From Cherax quadricarinatus (Eukaryota > Arthropoda > Malacostraca > Decapoda > Parastacidae): 64,000 bases of DNA. The stretch covers positions 1,521,312 to 1,585,311 of the forward strand of contig NC_091353.1 in NCBI RefSeq assembly GCF_038502225.1, written 5' to 3'. A model generated the notes under the pieces. The model was not told where the DNA came from. It saw nothing but the letters and a program-made list of their open reading frames with translations, and did not search any database. Position 1 is the stretch's first letter, and the number at the start of each line of letters is the position of its first letter. Made by a program: the position numbers and the translations under genes. Shown here piece after piece: positions 33,785 through 47,084 of this stretch.

Positions 33785-34612
33785 ACTCCCACTCACACTC
33801 TGGGACACAATATGAACCAACATTACCAGGACTCACACTCTGGGACACGATAAGAACCAACACTACCAGGACTCATTCTGAGACACAGTAAGAACCAACA
33901 TTGCCAGGACTCACACACTGGGGCACATTAAGAACCAACAGTACCAGGACTCACACTCTGGGACACAATAAGAACCAACATTACCAGGACTCACACTCTG
34001 GGACACAATAAGAACCAACATTACCAGGACTCACACTCTGGGACACAATAAGAACCAACATTACCAGGACTCACACTCTGGGACACAATAAGAACCAACA
34101 TTACCAGGACTCACACTCTGGGACACAATAAGAACCAACATTGCCAGGATTCACACTCTGGGACACAATAAGAACCAACATTACCAGGACTCACACTCTG
34201 GGACACAATGAGAACCAACATTGCCAGGACTCACACTCTGGGACACAATAAGAACCAACATTACCAGGACTCACACTCTGGGACACAATATGAACCAACA
34301 TTACCAGGACTCACACTCTGGGACACAATAAGAACCAACATTACCAGGACTCACGCTCTGGGACACAATAAGAACCAACATTACCAGGACTCACACTCTG
34401 GGACACAATAAGAACCAACATTACCAGGACTCACGCTCTGGGACACAATAAGAACCAACATTACCAGGACTCACACTCTGGGACACAATAAGAACCAACA
34501 TTACCAGGACTCACGCTCTGGGACACAATAAGAACCAACATTACCAGGACTCACACTCTGGGACACAATAAGAACCAACATTACCAGGACTCACACTCTG
34601 GGATACAATGAG
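33785..34612. repeat. 40-bp minisatellite, about 21 copies
   Basis: Unit of 40 bp: GGGACACAATAAGAACCAAC then ATTACCAGGACTCACACTCT. Edges are more diverged (ATTCTGAGACACAG, ACACTGGGGCACAT) than the nearly identical middle, as expected for slippage or unequal crossing-over. Confidence 0.97.
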
Positions 34613-34757
34613 ATCCACCTGGACTGCATCATGTTAATTAACGCAAAGACTCATTATAAAAGTTAGAGCTACGTAATACGATGACTTTTAACGTGTTAAG
34701 CCGAGGTAATGGATACAGTAATCTGCTTTACTGAAGAGTTGTTCAGAGCGCTTCATG
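34613..34757. other. Short unique spacer between arrays
   Basis: Nothing recognised. Confidence 0.4.
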
Positions 34758-35450
34758 TCTCCTCGCCTACAACATCGTCCCCTCACCTACAGCATCGTTC
34801 CCTCACCTACAACATCGTTCCCTCACCTACAACATCGTCCCCTCACCTACAACATCGTTCCCTCACCTACAACATTGTCCCCTCACCTAAATCATCGTCT
34901 CCTCACCTACAACATCGTCCCCTCACCTACAGCATCGTCCCCTCACCTACAACATCGTCCCCTCACCTACAGCATCGTTCCCTCACCTACAACATCGTTC
35001 CCTCACCTACAACATTGTCCCCTCACCTAAATCATCGTCTCCTCACCTACAACATCGTCCCCTCACCTACAGCATCGTCCCCTCACCTACAACATCGTCC
35101 CCTCACCTACAGCATCGTTCCCTCACCTACAACATCGTTCCCTCACCTACAACATTGTCCCCTCACCTAAATCATCGTCTCCTCACCTACAACATCGTCC
35201 CCTCACCTACAGCATCGTCCCCTCACCTACAACATCGTCCCCTCACCTACAACATCGTTCCCTCACCTACAACATCGTTCCCTCACCTACAACATCGTCC
35301 CCTCACCTAAAACATCGTCTCCTCACCTACAACATCGTCCTCTCACCTACAACATCGTCCCCTCACCTACAACATCGTCCCCTCACCTAAAACATCGTCT
35401 CCTCACCTACAACATCGTCCCCTCACCTACAACATCTTTCCCTCACCTAC
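34758..35450. repeat. 20-bp minisatellite with 140-bp higher-order period
   Basis: Unit CTACAACATCGTCCCCTCAC (20 bp), about 34 copies. A marker pair (ATTGTCC followed by AAATCATCGTCT) recurs at about 34873, 35013 and 35153, so seven-unit blocks of 140 bp were duplicated. Confidence 0.95.
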
Positions 35451-35624
35451 ATCTTTCGGTAACATACATCATCATCTCTCCCTTAATCCGAACATCTATC
35501 TCCCTCAAGTCCAACAATATATCTAACTCACTTCCAGCATCTCTCCTTATTCTCCTTATCCTCCACTGGTCCCGTGGCTCTGTTATCAACGCTCTCGCCT
35601 CCCACACTGCATGCCTGGTACAAT

Positions 35625-35926
35625 ACCCGACACGGGTGGAGACGTTGGACATGCTTCCTTACACCAGTTGTCCCTGTTCACCTAGCAGTAAGTAGGTACC
35701 TGAGTGTTAGTCACTTTACACTCGCTGTCTCTGTTCACCTAGCAGTAAGCAGGTACCTGGGTGTTAGTTGACTGGTGTGGGTGGCATCCTGGGGGACAAG
35801 ATTGAAGGATCACAATGGAAATAAGACAGACGGTCCTCGATGACGCACTGACTCTCTTAAGTTATCCTGGCTGGATAACCCACCGTTTCCAAAATCCGAA
35901 TAAATCTTATCTTGTTTTATCTTAAA
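35625..35926 (+). mobile_element. tRNA-derived SINE, (ATCTT)-tail type, with internal duplication
   Basis: Contains the SINE core TTCACCTAGCAGTAAG and GGTACCTGGGTGTTAGT twice in tandem (about 35664-35715 and 35730-35770), then GGTGTGGGTGGCATCCTGGG, the tail module GATGACGCACTGACTCTC, and ATCTTATCTTG at the end. The duplicated core distinguishes it from the copy at 47085. Confidence 0.75.
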
Positions 35927-35984
35927 ATCTCTTCCTAGCCGCCAACATCTCTCTCCACGTCTAACATTTCTCCCTTCAGCTTCC

Positions 35985-37285
35985 AACATTTCACTCACTT
36001 CACTTCACTCACTTCACTTCACTCACTTCACTTCACTCACTTCACTTCACTCACTTCACTTCACTCACTTCACTCACTTCACTTCACTCACTTCACTTCA
36101 CTCACTTCACTTCACTCACTTCACTCACTTCACTTCACTCACTTCACTTCACTCACTTCACTTCACTTCACTCACTTCACTCACTTCACTTCACTCACTT
36201 CACTTCACTCACTTCACTTCACTCACTTCACTTCACTCACTTCACTCACTTCACTCACTTCACTTCACTCACTTCACTTCACTCACTTCACTTCACTCAC
36301 TTCACTTCACTCACTTCACTTCACTCACTTCACTTCACTCACTTCACTCACTTCACTTCACTCACCTCACTTCACTCACTTCACTTCACTCACTTCACTT
36401 CACTCACTTCACTTCACTCACTTCACTTCACTCACTTCACTTCACTCACTTCACTTCACTCACTTCACTTCACTCACTTCACTCACTTCACTTCACTCAC
36501 TTCACTCACTTCACTTCACTCACTTCACTTCACTCACTTCACTCACTTCACTCACTTCACTTCACTCACTTCACTTCACTCACTTCACTCACTTCACTTC
36601 ACTCACTTCACTTCACTCACTTCACTTCACTCACTTCACTTCACTCACTTCACTTCACTTCACTCACCTCACTTCACTCACTTCACTTCACTCACCTCAC
36701 TTCACTCACTTCACTTCACTCACTTCACTTCACTCACTTCACTTCACTCACTTCACTTCACTCACTTCACTTCACTCACTTCACTTCACTCACCTCACTT
36801 CACTCACTTCACTTCACTCACTTCACTTCACTCACTTCACTCACTTCACTCACTTCACTTCACTCACTTCACTTCACTCACTTCACTTCACTCACTTCAC
36901 TTCACTCACTTCACTTCACTCACTTCACTTCACTCACCTCACTTCACTCACTTCACTTCACTCACTTCACTTCACTCACTTCACTTCACTCACTTCACTT
37001 CACTCACTTCACTTCACTCACTTCACTTCACTCACTTCACTTCACTCACTTCACTTCACTCACCTCACTTCACTCACTTCACTTCACTCACTTCACTTCA
37101 CTCACTTCACTTCACTCACCTCACTTCACTCACTTCACTCACCTCACTTCACTCACTTCACTTCACTCACTTCACTCCACTTCACTCACTTCACTTCACT
37201 CACTTCACTTCACTCACCTCACTTCACTCACTTCACTTCACTCACTTCACTTCACTCACTTCACTTCACTCACTTCACTTCACTT
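35985..37285. repeat. 1.3-kb satellite of TTCAC/TTCACTCAC words
   Basis: Irregular alternation of the 5-mer TTCAC and the 9-mer TTCACTCAC (mostly combining to a 14-bp period), with scattered CACCTCAC variants. The strand is purine/pyrimidine biased. No spacer or unique DNA inside. Confidence 0.97.
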
Positions 37286-37800
37286 CCTTCTTATCCTCAT
37301 CCATGACTTTTTCTGTTCTTTATCCATTGTACGATTTCGTCCAAATTTTTATCATTGACTCCAGGTGTATGGAAGTGAATACAGAAAAAGTTTCACGTCG
37401 ACTGTACAATATATATAGAAATTAGAAATAAAAATTCTTAGTTTTTAAAACTGCAACAAATTTATTGCTATCCTGAAATATTTGCAATGTCAAAGTTATT
37501 TCAATGATATAAAATTATATAAATCTTCTTGTAGGCCCTATAAAAATTAGTTGTCTCAACTATTTTTTTGCCAATTTTTGCATTTTATGTTCAATGTCTG
37601 CAAAAAAAAATAGAAAGGATTATTCCAATATTTTAGTATTGTTTTGTAGAAGAATGATCCTAAAATATCTATTGTAAAAATCGTAATGATCGGTTTATAA
37701 ATAATAAAGTTACAACAACTGTGAGGGAAAATCTGGCAAGAGACAGTAAGAATGTGTCGCCGTCCTCACTGCCATCTAGCGGGCTGCTGTGAAAACTAAC
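37286..37800. other. AT-rich unique DNA, no gene recognised
   Basis: AT-rich with no long frame and no repeat. Near 37775 a CCATCTAGCGGG phrase occurs, reminiscent of GCCGCTAGATG at 30788 on the opposite strand. Confidence 0.45.
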
Positions 37801-38480
37801 ACCTCCTCAGTCTCTTTCCCAGTCCAACATCTCTCTCTCTCTCACCTCCACCATCCTTCCCTCTCACTTCAAACATCCCTGCCTCAGTACATTGTCTCCC
37901 TGTGCTCATTTCCAACATCTCTCTCCCCTCACTTCCAAAATATCACCTGCACGAGCTTTCTCCAATCCATCGACTCTCCCCTTATCACTAACGTCTCTCT
38001 CTCTAACAGCCAACATTTCTCGCCATCAACTCCCACACGTCTCTCTCTCACCAATATATCGCTCACTTACCTTCAACATCTCTCCCTCACCTCCAACATC
38101 ATCATTTATCACCACCATCTTCCTCTCTTACCTCCAACATTTCCCTTCTCACCTCTTTCTCACTTCCAATATCTCTCTCCCTCACCTCCACCATCTCTCT
38201 CCCTCATTTCCACCATCTCTCTCCCTCACCACAATCTCTTTCTCTCCCTCATTCTATCTCTCCCATTCTTCTCCAGCATTTCCCCCTTCACCTCCATCAT
38301 CTCTCTCCCTCACCTCCTATATCTCTCTCTCCCTCACTTCCTACATCTCTCTCTCCCTCACCTCCAACATCTCTTCTACACCACCATCAACTCTCACTCT
38401 CACCTCCATCTTCTTCCTCTCACACCTCCATTATCTTCCTCTCTCATCTCCACATTTTCATCTCACATCCAACGTATCTT
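37801..38480. repeat. Degenerate pyrimidine-rich repeat (CTCCCTCACCTCCAACATCT words)
   Basis: Strongly diverged tandem blocks built of CTCTCTCCCTCACCTCCAAC-like words with no fixed period. A 287-aa plus frame (37789-38652) runs across it. Its composition (Ser, Pro, Leu, His) is what the repeat dictates, and it has no domain I recognise. Confidence 0.75.
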
Positions 38481-39027
38481 AATGGCGTTATGGTGGGAAA
38501 ATATGTTGAACGAGCCTAATGACTGGAAGAGATCCACGGGTACAACAAAAGAGCACTATATCAACATTCTTTGTTCACCACTCTTCACCACACTACCACA
38601 TCTTTCTAAGAATTCCGCACTGAAGACGGAAATCTCCAAAAAAAGACGCTGAGTGGTTTCCTTTTGCGAGTGCTGGATTATTCTGGTTGCCATACCCATG
38701 TGTCTGCGGGTCACATGCCCAGAAACCTTGATAATCAAGTAGACAACTGGAAAAAGAACTTTCGAAATTGGTCATAGGTACGTCACAACTGTGTATTTCC
38801 CTTCTGGCTTCCATTAACCCTTCTCGTCCTCCAGCGTCACAGGTATGTCAAAAATATATATAGTTCTTTCCATCTCACCTTCAGTAATGATTCTCTTCTT
38901 CAGTACCAGAGTTTACAAGTATGCAGTTCTCTCCTCGCTTCCTTTAACCCATCTTCTCTCCTCCAGCACCAGCATGTACTCTCAAGACGCAAAAACCATC
39001 AATACACATTTCGAACATTAAAATGGT
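38481..39027. other. No gene recognised
   Basis: Includes two loosely similar blocks (TTCCATTAACCCTTCTCGTC near 38810 and TTCCTTTAACCCATCTTCTC near 38940). Otherwise nothing. Confidence 0.4.
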
Positions 39028-39238
39028 ATATTGTTTCAGTCTTTGGAACAATGCTCTTCTCCAGACTGAGGGACTGACCACCTCAAAACTTTAAGGGTGA
39101 TGGACTGATTACATCGTCTTTAAGTCTCTTCTGCTTCTATCAACTTTTCTGTACTCGACTGAAGAAGCCTACTGTGTAGGCGAAACGTTTCGAAATAAAG
39201 ATACCTAACTGTTGCATATGTGTCTTACCTAACAATAT
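39028..39238 (+). mobile_element. Ribozyme-bearing short retroelement, copy B
   Basis: About 210 bp, nearly the same sequence as the minus-strand copy at 63689-63897 over its whole length: ATATTGTTTCAG, AACAATGCTCTTCTCCAGAC, GGGACTGACCACCTCA, AGGGTGATGGACTGATTACA, the hammerhead-like motif, AATAAAGATACC, and TTGCATATGTGTCTTACC. Having both ends in common defines the element limits. No coding capacity. Confidence 0.75.
39151..39204 (+). ncRNA. Hammerhead-ribozyme-like motif, copy B
   Basis: Core CTGAAGA at 39159-39165 fits CUGANGA with A at the free position. One extra A at 39166; stem II GCCTAC/GTAGGC (six pairs) closed by TGT; GAA at 39182-39184; ACGT at 39185-39188; T39189 at the cleavage position. 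Stem I pairs TCGA (39155-39158) with TCGA (39190-39193) and GTA (39151-39153) with TAC (39202-39204). Compared with copy A, stem II has gained one T-A pair and stem I position 3 is C-G instead of G-C, both pairing-neutral changes. Confidence 0.68.
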
Positions 39239-39249
39239 ACATTTCACTA

Positions 39250-39790
39250 CTTCAGTAAAGCTGTCAGTGACCTGAAAACACCTCACTGTAACTATCAGTT
39301 ACCAGGACATTAATAAAACTGTCTTCTTCCTAAATATGCGTCACTGCAACTGGTAAAATCCTGGTCATCAGTAACTACTACTGCCATTCTCGAGGACACT
39401 GATTACTGTCCATCACTAAAGCTCACTTCTTAACAAGTGTCAGTCACCTGGATACATGTCATTACTCTCGTCAGACACCTAGACATTCTTCAATACAACT
39501 GTCAGCCACCCGGACATACCTCACTACAACTGTCAGCCAATTTCACATATTTTACTGCAACTGTCAGTCATCTGGACATATTCCACTATAACTGATAGCC
39601 ACTATGACATCACAACAAATGTAAGTCACCTTGGACATGCCACAGTGCAAATGTCAGCCACTTAGACTTACCTCAGTAGTCAGCAACATTGATGTATCTT
39701 ACCGACATAGATCACTAAGGCTGTCAGTCACTAGGGCTTAAGTCACCACTGCTACCAGCCACCAGGTCAACGTCGCTGTCTCATTGACGT
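39250..39790. repeat. Old degenerate repeat (CAACTGTCAGTCACCTGGACAT words)
   Basis: Loose repetition of ACTGTCAGCCAC, GGACATACCTCACT and variants with an approximate 35-40-base spacing. Too diverged for a firm unit. Confidence 0.6.
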
Positions 39791-39829
39791 ACATACCAAC
39801 AGCACAGTAAGGTATTACTTCTCAGGACA

Positions 39830-42800
39830 AGTGTAGGCCGCAGACCAGACACCATCAACATGTATTACTTAGTACAAGTGTAGCAGACCAGACACCATCA
39901 ACATCACCCAGCAGTATTACTTCCCAGTACAAGTGTATCAACATCACCCAGCACTTCCCAGTACAAGTGTAGGCCGCAGACCAGACACCATCAACATCAC
40001 CCAGCAGGGTATTATTCCCAGTACAAGTGTCCCAGACAACATCACACAGGAGGGTGTAGTACAAGTGTAGGCCGCAGACCAGACACCATCAACATCACCC
40101 AGCAGGGTATTACTTCCCGGTATAAGTGTAGGCAGCAGACCAGGCAACATCATCACCCAGGAGGGTATTACTTCCCGGTACAAGCGTAGGCAGCAAACCA
40201 GACACCATTAACATCACCCAGCAGGGTATTACTTCCCGGTATAAGTGTAGGCAGCAGACCAGGCAACATCTCTCAACAGGGTATTACTTCCCGGTACAAG
40301 TGTAGGCAGCAGACCAGACAACATCATCACCCAGCAGGGTATTACTTCCCGGTACAAGCGTAGGCAGCAAACCAGACACCATTAACATCACACAGCAGGG
40401 TATTACTTCCCGGTACAAGTGTAGGCAGTAGACCAGACATCATCTCTCAACATGGTATTACATCCCGGTACAAGTGTAGGCAGCAGACCAGACAACATCA
40501 TCACCCAGCAGGGTATTACTTCCCGGTACAAGCGTAGGCAGCAAACCAGACACCATTAACATCACACAGCAGGGTATTACTTCCCGGTACAAGTGTAGGC
40601 AGTAGACCAGACATCATCTCTCAACATGGTATTACATCCCGGTACAAGTGTAGGCAGCAGACCAGACAACATCATCACCCAGCAGGGTATTACTTCCCGG
40701 TACAAGCGTAGGCAGCAAACCAGACACCATTAACATCACACAGCAGGGTATTACTTCCCGGTATAAGTGTAGGCAGTAGACCAGACATCATCTCTCAACA
40801 GGGTATTACTTCCCGGTACAAGTGTATGCAGCAGACCAGACAACATCATTACCCAGCAGGGTATTACTTCCCGGAACAAGTGTAGGCAGCAGACCAGACA
40901 TCATCACCCAGCAGGGTATTACTTCCCGGTACAAGTGCAGGCAGCAGACCAGACACCATCAACATCACCCAGCAGGGTATTACTTCCCAGTACAAGTGTA
41001 GGCCGCAGACCAGACACCATCAACATCACCCAGCAGGGTATTACTTCCCAGTACAAGTGTAGGCCGCAGACCAGACACCATCAACATCACCCAGCAGGGT
41101 ATTACTTCCCAGGACAAGTGCAGGCAGCAGACCAGACACCATCAACATCACCCAGCAGGGTATTACTTCCCAGGACAAGTGTAGGTAGCAGACCAGACAC
41201 CATCAACATCACCCAGCAGGGTATTACTTCCCAGGACAAGTGTAGGTAGCAGACCAGACACCATCAACATCACCCAGCAGGGTATTACTTCCCAGGATAA
41301 GTGTAGGTAGCAGACCAGATACCATCAACATCACCCAGCAGGGTATTACTTCCCGGTATAAGTGTAGGCAGCAGACCAGACAACATCATCACCCAGGAGG
41401 GTATTACTTCCCGGTACAAGCGTAGACAGCAAACCAGACACCATTAACATCACCCAGCAGGGTATTACTTCCCGGTACAAGCGTAGGCAGCAAACCAGAC
41501 ACCATTAAAATCACACAGCAGGGTATTACTTCCCGGTACAAGTGTAGGCAGTAGACCAGACATCATCTCTCAACAGGGTATTACTTCCCGGTACAAGTGT
41601 AGGCAGCAGACCAGACAACATCATCACCCAGCAGGGTATTACTTCCCGGTACAAGTGTAGGCAGCAGACCAGACATCATCACCCAGCAGGGTATTACTTC
41701 CCGGTACAAGTGCAGGCAGCAGACCAGACACCATCAACATCACCCAGCAGGGCATTACTTCCCAGGACAAGTGTAGGTAGCAGACCAGACACCATCAGCA
41801 TCACCCAGCAGGGTATTACTTCCCAGGACAAGTGTAGGTAGCAGACCAGACACCATCAACATCACCCAGCAGGGTATTACTTCCCAGGACAAGTGTAGGT
41901 AGCAGACCAGACACCATCAACATCACCCAGCAGGGCATTACTTCCCAGGACAAGTGTAGATAGCAGACCAGACACCATCAACATCACCCAGCAGGGCATT
42001 ACTTCCCAGGACAAGTGTAGATAGCAGACCAGACACCATCAACATCACCCAGCAGGGCATTACTTCCCAGGACAAGTGTAGATAGCAGACCAGACAACAT
42101 CAACATCACCCAGCAGGGTATTACTTCCTGGTACAAGCGTAGGCAGCAAACCAGACACCATCAACATCACCCAGCAGGGCATTACTTCCCAGGACAAGTG
42201 TAGGTAGCAGACCAGACACCATCAACATCACCCAGCAGGGTATTACTTCCCAGGACAAGTGTAGGTAGCAGACCAGACACCATCAACATCACCCAGCAGG
42301 GCATTACTTCCCAGTACAAGTGTAGGTAGCAGACCAGACACCATCAACATCACCCAGCAGAGCATTACTTCCCAGGACAAGTGTAGGTAGCAGACCAGAC
42401 ACCATCAACATCACCCAGCAGAGCATTACTTCCCAGGACAAGTGTAGATAGCAGACCAGACACCATCAACATCACCCAGCAGGGCATTACTTCCCAGGAC
42501 AAGTGTAGATGGCGGACCAGACACCATCAACATCACCCAGCAGAGCATTACTTCCCAGTACAAGTGTAGATGGCGGACCAGACACCATCAATATCACCCA
42601 GCAGGGCATTACTTCCCAGGACAAGTGTAGATGGCGGACCAGACACCATCAACATCACCCAGCAGAGCATTACTTCCCAGGACAAGTGCAGGCAGCAGAC
42701 CAGACACCATCAACATCACCCAGCAGAGCATTACTTCCCAGTACAAGTGTAGATAGCAGACCAGACACCATCAACATCACCCAGCAGAACATTACTTCCC

Positions 42801-44012
42801 AGTACAAGTGTAGATAGCAGACCAGACACCATCAACATCACGCAGCAGGGCATTACTTCCCAGGACAAGTGTAGATAGCAGACCAGACACCATCAACATC
42901 ACCCAGCAGAGCATTACTTCCCAGGACAAGTGTAGATAGCAGACCAGACAACATCAACATCACCCAGCAGAGCATTACTTCCCAGGACAAGTGTAGATAG
43001 CAGACCAGACACCATCAACATCACCCAGCAGGGCATTACTTCCCAGTACAAGTGTAGATAGCAGACCAGACACCATCAACATCACCCAGCAGAGCATTAC
43101 TTCCCAGGACAAGTGTAGATAGCAGACCAGACAACATCAACATCACCCAGCAGAGCATTACTTCCCAGGACAAGTGTAGATAGCAGACCAGACAACATCA
43201 ACATCACCCAGCAGAGCATTACTTCCCAGGACAAGTGTAGATAGCAGACCAGACACCATCAACATCACCCAGCAGGGTATTACTTCCCAGTACAAGTGTA
43301 GATAGCAGACCAGACACCATCAACATCACCCAGCAGGGCATTACTTCCCAGGACAAGTGTAGATAGCAGACCAGACACCATCAACATCACCCAGCAGGGT
43401 ATTACTTCCCAGGACAAGTGTAGATAGCAGACCAGACACCATCAACATCACCCAGCAGGGTATTACTTCCCAGGACAAGTGTAGATAGCAGACCAGACAC
43501 CATCAACATCACCCAGCAGGGTATTACTTCCCAGGACAAGTGTAGATAGCAGACCAGACACCATCAACATCACCCAGCAGGGTATTACTTCCCAGGACAA
43601 GTGTAGATAGCAGACCAGACACCATCAACATCACCCAGCAGGGTATTACTTCCCAGGACAAGTGTAGATAGCAAACCAGACACCATCAACATCACCCAGC
43701 AGGGTATTACTTCCCAGGACAAGTGTAGATGGCGGACCAGACAACATCAACATCACCCAGCAGGGTATTACTTCCCAGGACAAGTGTAGATAGCAAACCA
43801 GACACCATCAACATCACCCAGCAGGGTATTACTTCCCAGGACAAGTGTAGATGGCGGACCAGACAACGTCAACATCACCCAGCAGGGTATTACTTCCCAG
43901 GACAAGTGTAGATAGCAAACCAGACACCATCAACATCACCCAGCAGGGTATTACTTCCCAGGACAAGTGTAGATAGCAGACCAGACACCATCAACATCAC
44001 CCAGCAGGGTAA
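39830..44012. repeat. 61-bp minisatellite, about 68 copies
   Basis: The unit is 61 bp: GCAGACCAGACACCATCAAC, ATCACCCAGCAGGGTATTAC, TTCCCAGGACAAGTGTAGATA. The first kilobase (39.83-40.9 kb) is mosaic, with truncated units lacking parts of the ACACCATCAACATC segment. Zones of local variants follow: GGTACAAGCGTAGGCAGCAA (40.1-41.7 kb), CAGAGCATTACT (42.4-43.3 kb), and ATGGCGGACC (42.5, 43.7-43.9 kb). Frames of about 100 aa (QTPSTSPSRVLLP) are repeat-driven; 61 is not a multiple of three. Confidence 0.97.
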
Positions 44013-44635
44013 TGTTTTTGAAGACATCTTTCGATTCCTCTTGCTAAACAAGCTATAAACTATGAAAGACGTTTCTCACATCAATTACTGCATGGTAATT
44101 TACTTAAATATATCATTTTTTTAAGTAATGGGATTTATTGAGTATTATTATCTGAAGCTTTCAACTCTTTTATATTATATTAATCGGGATAAATTCTGGC
44201 CACTGTAAAAAGAAAATTAGTTCCACTGAATATTGTCACAACCACTCAATTCCGCCTCAAAACAATCACCCAAGTCGTGAAATCATGAGAAACGTCATGA
44301 GAAACGTCATGAGAAACGTCGTATATTAACATGGAGAAAATTACTTGTACGTAATTCCAAATATAAATTACTTTTGTACATAACTATAATACATAAAATC
44401 AAACAAAAATATTCTGAAAGGAACCCTTTCACTTCAGAGGATTTTCTGGTAAGGAGGTGAGCTCGTGTAATAACCACACCATTAGAACCGTAAAATATTC
44501 TTCCTCTCAGCTCCTCCACTCAGATTCTAAGTAATATATTCAATTAGATTCCGACAAATGTCTCTCTTCCAGACTTCCCAGTGAAACTCACAGAAAGAGG
44601 ATAATGGAATCCTTACTTCCAGCAGACTAGAGTTG
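44013..44635. other. Unique AT-rich DNA with a short GAAACGTCATGA triplet
   Basis: Contains three tandem GAAACGTCATGA blocks at about 44289-44324. A 70-aa minus frame (44307-44519) has no recognisable motif. Confidence 0.45.
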
Positions 44636-45430
44636 TTCCAGCACACGTATCACAAACACACCAGAATCCTTAAGCCATAAGTAACACAAACACACCAGAG
44701 TCCTTAAGCCATAAGTAACACAAACACACCAGAGTCCTTAAGCCAGAAGTAACAGAAACACGCCAGAGTCCTTAAGCCATAAGTAACACAAACACACCAG
44801 AGTCCTTAAGCTTTAAGTAATACAAATACACCAGAGTCCTTAAGCCATAAGTAACACAAACACACCAGAGTCCTTAAGCCATAAGTATCACAAACACACC
44901 AGAATCCTTAAGCCATAAGTAACACAAACACACCAGAGTCCTTAAGCCATAAGTATCACAAACACACCAGAGTCCTTAAGCCATAAGTATCACAAACACA
45001 CCAGAGTCCTTAAGCCATAAGTATCACAAACACACCAGAGTCCTTAAGCTTTAAGTAATACAAACACACCAGAGTCCTTAAGCCATAAGTATCACAAACA
45101 CACCAGAGTCCTTAAGCCATAAGTAACACAAACACACCAGAATCCTTAAGCCATAAGTAACACAAACACACCAGAGTCCTTAAGCCATAAGTAAAACAAA
45201 CACACCAGAGTCCTTAAGCCAGAAGTAACACAAACACACCAGAGTCCTTAAGCCATAAGTAACACAAACACACCAGAGTCCTTAAACCATAAGTAACACA
45301 AACACACCAGAGCCCTTAAGCCAGAAGTAACACAAACACACCAGAGTCCTTAAACTATAAGTAACACAAACATACCAGTCCTTCCATCATAAGTAACACA
45401 AACACACCAGAGTTCTTCCAAACACAATTA
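44636..45430. repeat. 34-bp minisatellite A, about 23 copies
   Basis: Unit of 34 bp: ACACAAACACACCAGAGTCC then TTAAGCCATAAGTA. Variants include AGCTTTAAGTAATA and AGCCAGAAG. Related to the neighbouring 34-bp array (see findings). Confidence 0.95.
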
Positions 45431-45539
45431 ACACAAACACAGCAAAGACACTCCACAAACATCGTTGACATGCCAAAGACACTCCACAAACATCACTGAC
45501 ATGCCAAAGACACTCCAGCACAAATACCTTCAACATCCA

Positions 45540-46772
45540 AGACCCTCCAATATAAACATCACCGAAGGTTCTCCACCATAAATATCACCAACACACAAGG
45601 GACCACCATAAGAATCACCATCATACAAGATATACTCCATCATAAGTATCATCAACACGAGGAACCCTCCATCATTAGTATCACCAACACAAAAGGGACC
45701 CTCTAACAAAAGAATCACCAACACAAGAGACCCCCCTAACATAAGAATCACCAACACACAAGGGACCCTTCAACAAAAGTATCACCAACACACAAGGGAC
45801 CCTTCAACAAAAGTATCACCAACACACAAGGGACCCTTCAACAAAAGTATCACCAACACACAAGGGAACCTTCAACCAAAGTATCACCAACACACAAGGG
45901 ACCTTCAACAAAAGTATCACCAACACACAAGGGACCCTTCAACAAAAGTATCACCAACACACAAGGAAACCTTCAACAAAAGTATCACCAACACACAAGG
46001 AAACCTTCAACAAAAGTATCACCAACACACAAGGGACCTTCAACAAAAGTATCACCAACACACAAGGGAACCTTCAACAAAAGTATCACCAACACACAAG
46101 GGAACCTTCAACAAAAGTATCACCAACACACAAGGGAACCTTCAACAAAAGTATCACCAACACACAAGGGAACCTTCAACAAAAGTATCACCAACACACA
46201 AGGGAACCTTCAACAAAAGTATCACCAACACACAAGGGACCTTCCTTCAACAAAAGATATCACCAACACACAAGGGACCCTATCACCAACACACACCATA
46301 AAGTATCACCAACACACAAGGGAACCTTCAACAAAAGTATCACCAACACACAGAGGACCCCCTCCACACATCAACAAAAGTATCACCAACACACAAGGAA
46401 CCTTCAACAAAAGTATCACCAACACACAAGGGACCAAAAGTATCCACACATCAACAAAAGTATCACCAACACACAAGGGACCTTCAACAAAAGTATCACC
46501 AACACACAAGATACCCTTCAACAAAAGTATCACCAACACACAAGGGAACCTTCAACAAAAGTATCACCAACACACAGAGGACCCTCCACCATAAATATCA
46601 CCAACACACAAGGGAACCTTCAACAAAAATATCACCAACACACAGAGGACCCTCCACCATAAATATCACCAACACTAGGAGAGACCGTCAACCATAAATA
46701 TCACCAACACTAGGAGAGACCGTCAACCATAAATATCACCAACACTAGGAGAGACCGTCCACCATATACTCC
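45540..46772. repeat. 34-bp minisatellite B, about 35 copies
   Basis: Unit of 34 bp: CACCAACACACAAGGGAACC then TTCAACAAAAGTAT. Flanks are diverged (ACTCCACAAACATC before; a CACCAACACTAGGAGAGACC triplet after). Some units are truncated around 46240-46450. Confidence 0.95.
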
Positions 46773-47084
46773 ACCAAAACACCAGTCACATTGCAACTTA
46801 TCACTTCAAGGAATTCCTCACAAATATTGAAGTGGAATTTTTAACTTAAACTTACAAATTAAACTTCTGGTCATCTTGACAAAGTTCCAGAAGAAGCTGG
46901 AAACTTTTGGGTATTTTATCTGTGTAACTCCCTTAATTTTCTTCCTTTATCTCTGTTAGAGATTTCTAGGTACGACTTTATTTTCCATTACGTCTCTCAA
47001 TACGACCTGCCTGTCTCTCCCTCCCGTATTCTCATTCTCTTAATATAAACATTTGTGAAAACATTAGGAAAAGAATTTTGAGTA
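46773..47084. other. Unique DNA, no gene recognised
   Basis: No coding region or repeat recognised. Confidence 0.4.

Noticed and set aside
37789..38652. 287-codon plus-strand frame as a gene
   Set aside because: Lies over a degenerate pyrimidine-rich repeat, low-complexity composition, overlapping frames equally open, no domain recognised.
44289..44324. GAAACGTCATGA triplet as ribozyme repeats
   Set aside because: Contains GAAACGT but no core strand or stem II; simple 12-bp tandem repeat.
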